Of a DNA stretch of 64,000 nt, positions 60,712 through 64,000 are shown piece after piece. The stretch spans positions 1,240,001-1,304,000 of the forward strand of contig NZ_CP090177.1 of the NCBI RefSeq assembly GCF_042214795.1, read 5' to 3'. The notes beneath the pieces were generated by a model. That model searched no databases and was not told where the DNA came from. It saw nothing but the letters and a program-made list of their open reading frames with translations. The stretch is from Arcobacter iocasae (lineage in GTDB: Bacteria > Campylobacterota > Campylobacteria > Campylobacterales > Arcobacteraceae). A program made the translations under genes and the position numbers. Each line of letters begins with the position of its first letter. Position 1 is the stretch's first letter.

Positions 60712-62757
60712 TTAAAGTGGGGTTTTTATAGTAAAGGTAGTTCCTTTATTCTCTTCACTTACACAATTAATCTCTCCACTTAGATTTATTGTTACTAGAT
60801 TATAAACAATATTTAGACCTAAACCTATTGAACCGTTTTTTCTATTTGTTGTAAAAAAAGGCTCATATATTTTTGATAAATTTTCTTCTAATATTCCTTT
60901 TCCATAATCTCTATATTCAAAAATTAGGAATTTCCCTTCAATTTTTGCCCTTAAAGAGATAACTCCTTTTTCATTATCACTATATGCATGTTCTAAAGAG
61001 TTTGAAATCAAATGGTTAAGAATTTGTGCAAAAAATCCAGGAAATGAGTTAATTTCTAACATATCATCACACTCTATTTTAAACTCAATATTTCGATTAT
61101 TTAATAAGCTATCAATACTAATTAAAATACCTCGGATATACTCTTTAACTCTAAAAATCCTTTTTAATTCACCAGTTTGGTCAACAGCAACTTGTTTAAA
61201 GTTTTTTATAATCTTTTCTGTTTTGTTTAAATTTGTTACGATAACTTTAACCAACTCATTTGAACTTTGTAAATAAACTTTCCATTCCTCTGGGGAAATT
61301 GAATTACTTTCATATTTTGAACTTATCTCTTCACAAATATACTCTAAATGTGATGCCCCAGTAATTCCAAGTCCAATTGGTGCACTAATTTCATTTGCAA
61401 CACCTGAAACTAAACTACCAAGTCCTGCTAGTTTTTCTGATTCTACAAGTTTGTTTTGAGTTATTATTAGATTTTCCATAGAAGCTTCAAGTTCATCATT
61501 TGATTCTTGCAAATCAAGATTTTTATTTTCTAATTCTAGTTCTAGTAATTTTTTATCTTGAATATCTCTCCAAACTCCATGAATTACAAGTTCTTCATTT
61601 ATAATTACCTTTGTTAATACAATTTCACACCAAAACTCTTTTCCTGATATTTTTTTATGAAGCCATTCAAATCGTATACTACCTTTTTCTAAACATTTTT
61701 TAATATTCTCTTTTGCTAAAGTACTAGAAGCTATACCATTTGGTTGAATTTGGGGAGATATCTTATCTGGATCCAAATTTAAAAATTCTTCTTTCTCACT
61801 AATTTCTAGCAATTTTAAAAGTGCAAAATTACAATCAATAAACTTCCCATCTTTTAATAAACTTATTCCATCAGAAGAATCAGTAAAAAGTGTTTCAAAA
61901 ACTTTTTTCTCTTGCTCTAACTCTTTTGTTCTTAGTCTCACATCCTCTTGAAGTTTAGAATTAAATGCTTTTATTTTTTCTTCTTGCTCTTTTAATCGAT
62001 GAATATCTTCGACAATTTTATCTCTCATCTTTTCAAAATTTGCTGATAATATTTTTAACTCTTTTACCCCTGATACATCTATCTTTGCATCCAAATCACC
62101 TGCTGCAATCTTTTTTGAAACATCTGATAACATATCAACTGGTTTTAATACTTCTCTTACTATTAATATAATAATTAATGAAATTACAAGAACAATTATT
62201 ACTGATATTATTAAAAACATATCCCTAAATCTATATAACTCTTCATATTTAACTTCTTTATCAATCCTATAGCCAATAATCCAATCCCAAGGTTCGAAAT
62301 GTTTAAAAATAATCCATCTTTCATTATTTTTTGAAAGAATTTCAAAATTTCCATTTTTCTCTTCTAATACCTTTTTATATGCTGGGTTATCTTTATATAA
62401 ATGACTATTTTGTACATTATAAGTTCTATGCAATACAACAAGACCTTTTTCATTTATTATAAAAGGGAAAATCTCTTTATTATTTTTATCAAAAACATTT
62501 TTTATAATATTTAAAGTTCCTTTTTTAAATGACTCTTCGTAAGACTTTTCCATTTGTGTTTTTAAAAGTGTTTGATATTTTTGATTGACAAGATACACAA
62601 TATTGTCAATTTTTTCATTGTATATTCTCTCTTGTGATATATCTATTTCTTTTTTTAAATAATTGTAAGAAAAATAAAAAATAGTACCAATTCCAAGTGT
62701 TATAACTAAAAGGATAGAAATAAGAAGTTCCGATTTTAAAGAGCTATTTTTTATCAT
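60712..62757 (-). CDS. Sensor histidine kinase-like protein lacking the phospho-acceptor His
   Basis: This 681-residue protein has TM1 at about 9-30, a periplasmic Cache-type domain (about 35-175; WDWIIGYRIDKE), TM2 near 180-201, HAMP (KPVDMLSDVSKKIAAGDLDAK), a coiled coil, a PAS domain (about 285-400) and the kinase core. The H-box reads GVANEISAPIG where the family has GVAHEI(N)TPIG: residue 455 is Asn (AAT, 61393-61395). The ATPase domain is intact (NHLISNSLEHA, DYGKGI, GSIGLGLNIV). It therefore may bind ATP but not autophosphorylate. It overlaps the binding-protein gene by 4 bp. Confidence 0.88.
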   Translation of the reverse strand: MIKNSSLKSELLISILLVITLGIGTIFYFSYNYLKKEIDISQERIYNEKIDNIVYLVNQKYQTLLKTQMEKSYEESFKKGTLNIIKNVFDKNNKEIFPFIINEKGLVVLHRTYNVQNSHLYKDNPAYKKVLEEKNGNFEILSKNNERWIIFKHFEPWDWIIGYRIDKEVKYEELYRFRDMFLIISVIIVLVISLIIILIVREVLKPVDMLSDVSKKIAAGDLDAKIDVSGVKELKILSANFEKMRDKIVEDIHRLKEQEEKIKAFNSKLQEDVRLRTKELEQEKKVFETLFTDSSDGISLLKDGKFIDCNFALLKLLEISEKEEFLNLDPDKISPQIQPNGIASSTLAKENIKKCLEKGSIRFEWLHKKISGKEFWCEIVLTKVIINEELVIHGVWRDIQDKKLLELELENKNLDLQESNDELEASMENLIITQNKLVESEKLAGLGSLVSGVANEISAPIGLGITGASHLEYICEEISSKYESNSISPEEWKVYLQSSNELVKVIVTNLNKTEKIIKNFKQVAVDQTGELKRIFRVKEYIRGILISIDSLLNNRNIEFKIECDDMLEINSFPGFFAQILNHLISNSLEHAYSDNEKGVISLRAKIEGKFLIFEYRDYGKGILEENLSKIYEPFFTTNRKNGSIGLGLNIVYNLVTINLSGEINCVSEENKGTTFTIKTPL

Positions 62758-63722
62758 TTTACTAGTACCGCATTATCAATTATTTCAAAAGGGAAAACAA
62801 TATTAAACTTTTTTGCTAAAGTTGTATTTATAAAAATATTTGATTTTTTATTTGTTACAATAGGAATATTTCTTATATCTTCACCTTCTAAAATTTTAAG
62901 AGCAGTATTTGCTACCCACTCACCTTGCTCTTCTGGTTTAAGTGGTAGAGACAAAAGAGCATATTCAATTAAATTCCCATCCCCTGTTCCAGTTGGAATA
63001 ATAGTATTTTGAAGTGTGAAATTTTTTATCTGTTTTTTATTTTCATCCCACTCTTTTATAGAGCCACCATATCCAATAATAAGAATATCCACACTATTTT
63101 GTAAATTAATAAACTCTTTTTCCCACTCTTCAACAGAAGTGACTAATCTCGCATCCATTTTTTTATTTAACTGTTTTTGAAAATAGGCTAACTCAATTCT
63201 TGTAGTCAAGGAGTCATCTTTTAAAAAACCTACTCTATCACCTTTTGAGTATTTACTTAAGATTTCAACAGTTTGAGGAACTAATTGTACCTCTTCAATA
63301 CCTGTAATATTAGATATTGGTAATCCATACTTTTTGCTAGAACCATTTATCCCACAAAAGACAACAGGAATATTACTATTTTTAAAGTAAGGTAGAATTA
63401 CATATTTAAAAGCATTATCATCAGAGGTAATAATTACATCAGGTTTAAAATTTTCAATTTGATTTTTGATTTTTTGAGCTATTTTTATTTTATAAGGCTC
63501 ATTATTATTTCTTTTGGAATTCATTTCGACTTCTCTAAACTCAAGGGGGATTTTAGATTTAGAAAGTGTTTCTTTTATACTTTTTTCAATCCCATCACTC
63601 CAATAAAGCCCAGAATGATAGGAATTGATGTAAAAAACTTTTTTCTTGGCAATAAGATTTTCTGCTTTTATAAAGCTAAAAAATAGTAATAATGAAAAGA
63701 AAATAATAGCAATCTTTTTCAT
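62754..63722 (-). CDS. Periplasmic ABC-type substrate-binding protein (sensor partner)
   Basis: This protein is 322 residues from the ATG at 63722: signal peptide MKKIAIIFFSLLLFFSF-IKA, then a two-lobed type I binding fold (VFYINSYHSG, PDVIITSDDNAFKYV, VFCGINGSS, GTGDGNLIEYALLSL) of the ABC_sub_bind/TrpX-like family. A longer frame from 63776 would place a TATAAT (63742-63747) inside the coding region and is rejected. No ABC permease or ATPase is near; the gene overlaps a sensor kinase gene by 4 bp, so it probably presents a ligand to that kinase. Confidence 0.85.
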   Translation of the reverse strand: MKKIAIIFFSLLLFFSFIKAENLIAKKKVFYINSYHSGLYWSDGIEKSIKETLSKSKIPLEFREVEMNSKRNNNEPYKIKIAQKIKNQIENFKPDVIITSDDNAFKYVILPYFKNSNIPVVFCGINGSSKKYGLPISNITGIEEVQLVPQTVEILSKYSKGDRVGFLKDDSLTTRIELAYFQKQLNKKMDARLVTSVEEWEKEFINLQNSVDILIIGYGGSIKEWDENKKQIKNFTLQNTIIPTGTGDGNLIEYALLSLPLKPEEQGEWVANTALKILEGEDIRNIPIVTNKKSNIFINTTLAKKFNIVFPFEIIDNAVLVK

Positions 63723-63741
63723 AATAAGCACTTTTTTATTT

Positions 63742-63747
63742 ATTATA
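63742..63747 (-). promoter_or_regulatory. Extended -10 promoter of the binding protein/kinase operon
   Basis: The minus strand reads TGTTATAAT, an extended -10 about 20 nt ahead of the 63722 start, with no good -35. It has the same form as the promoter of the HipA-like kinase pair. Confidence 0.5.
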
Positions 63748-63779
63748 ACACAAATCATACATAATTGATATGACATATA

Positions 63780-63875
63780 TTAATTAGTAATGATTAAGTA
63801 ACTTGTAGTAATAGTTATAAAATATATTACAAGTACAATTAAATAGTCATTTATATTTGTATTTATATTATTCAT
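63780..63875 (-). CDS. Candidate 31-residue single-span membrane protein
   Basis: This small ORF encodes MNNINTNIND then YLIVLVIYFITITTSYLIITN, a short polar head and one hydrophobic span. A strong Shine-Dalgarno AGGAG sits 5 nt before the ATG. It ends 57 bp upstream of the binding-protein gene on the same strand. Its family is unknown to me; small single-span proteins of this kind often stabilise larger membrane complexes, but the upstream gene is outside the window. Extreme AT-richness can make such frames by chance. Confidence 0.4.
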   Translation of the reverse strand: MNNINTNINDYLIVLVIYFITITTSYLIITN

Positions 63876-63890
63876 TTTTTCTCCTTTTTA

Positions 63891-63910
63891 TAGGAGAAAA
63901 AATTCTCCTA
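63891..63910 (-). promoter_or_regulatory. Hairpin ahead of the 31-residue ORF
   Basis: TAGGAGAA / TTCTCCTA pair over 8 bp with a 4-base loop. On the minus strand it lies just before the ORF's own AGGAG and contains another AGGAG, so it could be a terminator of the upstream gene or a translational decoy. Upstream of it, 63911-64000 shows no gene I can assign; any gene entering from the right must end here. Confidence 0.4.
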
Positions 63911-64000
63911 TTTTAATTTTTTGTTTTATTAATTGTCTTGGGCCTCATATGGGACTTCAAGTTCTTCCTTTTTATTAATTTGCATTTTTTAAACATAAAA

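Noticed and set aside
63929..63985. 18-codon minus-strand ORF ending EVPYEAQDN
   Set aside because: No Shine-Dalgarno sequence and too short. It could be coding, but the gene to its right is outside the window.

Overview
The window is strongly AT-rich. The gene content points to Campylobacterota, most likely an Arcobacter-type member (Arcobacteraceae): the 16S-tRNA-Ile-tRNA-Ala-23S order, the frr-pyrE-RDD block, many large sensor kinases and c-di-GMP enzymes, TRAP transport, a NIT-domain chemoreceptor and APS-type sulfate assimilation. No phage, insertion sequence, integrase or CRISPR array was seen. The genus is an inference.

Layout. 1-2806 is the 5' part of an rRNA operon read on the minus strand: promoter, boxA, 16S, tRNA-Ile, tRNA-Ala, start of 23S. 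3012-8192 holds housekeeping genes (BI-1 protein, ThiD2-like protein, bioC, secG, frr, pyrE, RDD protein, MFS). 8259-14028 carries a heme-binding GGDEF-EAL protein, YaaA, YchJ, two small unknown membrane proteins and an MFS carrier. 14015-28287 is a catabolic region on the minus strand: gabT, a TRAP transporter (dctP, dctQ, dctM), a universal stress protein and an aldehyde dehydrogenase; two histidine kinases with a divergent OmpR-type regulator; and an acetolactate-synthase-like enzyme followed by a second, apparently identical copy of the aldehyde dehydrogenase. The two copies are 1474-bp direct repeats 11,145 bp apart.

28583-36883 is mixed: gph, a DUF4405 membrane protein, a double-SBP diguanylate cyclase, an acyltransferase, a HipA-like kinase gene overlapping a HIRAN-domain gene, and a YhiN-type flavoprotein. 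37089-42804 is an RND efflux operon. 43346-52270 is a one-strand sulfur assimilation cluster (metY, rrf2, cysK, DUF2061, cysH, cysD, cysN, sulfite reductase, class V aminotransferase). 52364-57055 has a PhoX-like phosphatase behind a PHO-box-like promoter, a di-heme protein and a metallophosphoesterase. 57224-64000 has an Aer-like PAS protein, a NIT chemoreceptor, an Hsp20 gene under two CIRCE elements, a histidine kinase whose phospho-accepting His is replaced by Asn, and its partner periplasmic binding protein.

How the genes may work together (inference). The TRAP system would import a small organic acid or omega-amino acid, GabT would transaminate it, and the aldehyde dehydrogenase would oxidise the semialdehyde. 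The nearby two-component genes may control this, because an AAATAGTATC-type site lies both in front of gabT and in the kinase-regulator divergent promoter. The most unusual items are the HipA-like kinase/HIRAN pair, the duplicated aldehyde dehydrogenase, the H-to-N kinase, and two unannotated single-span small ORFs.
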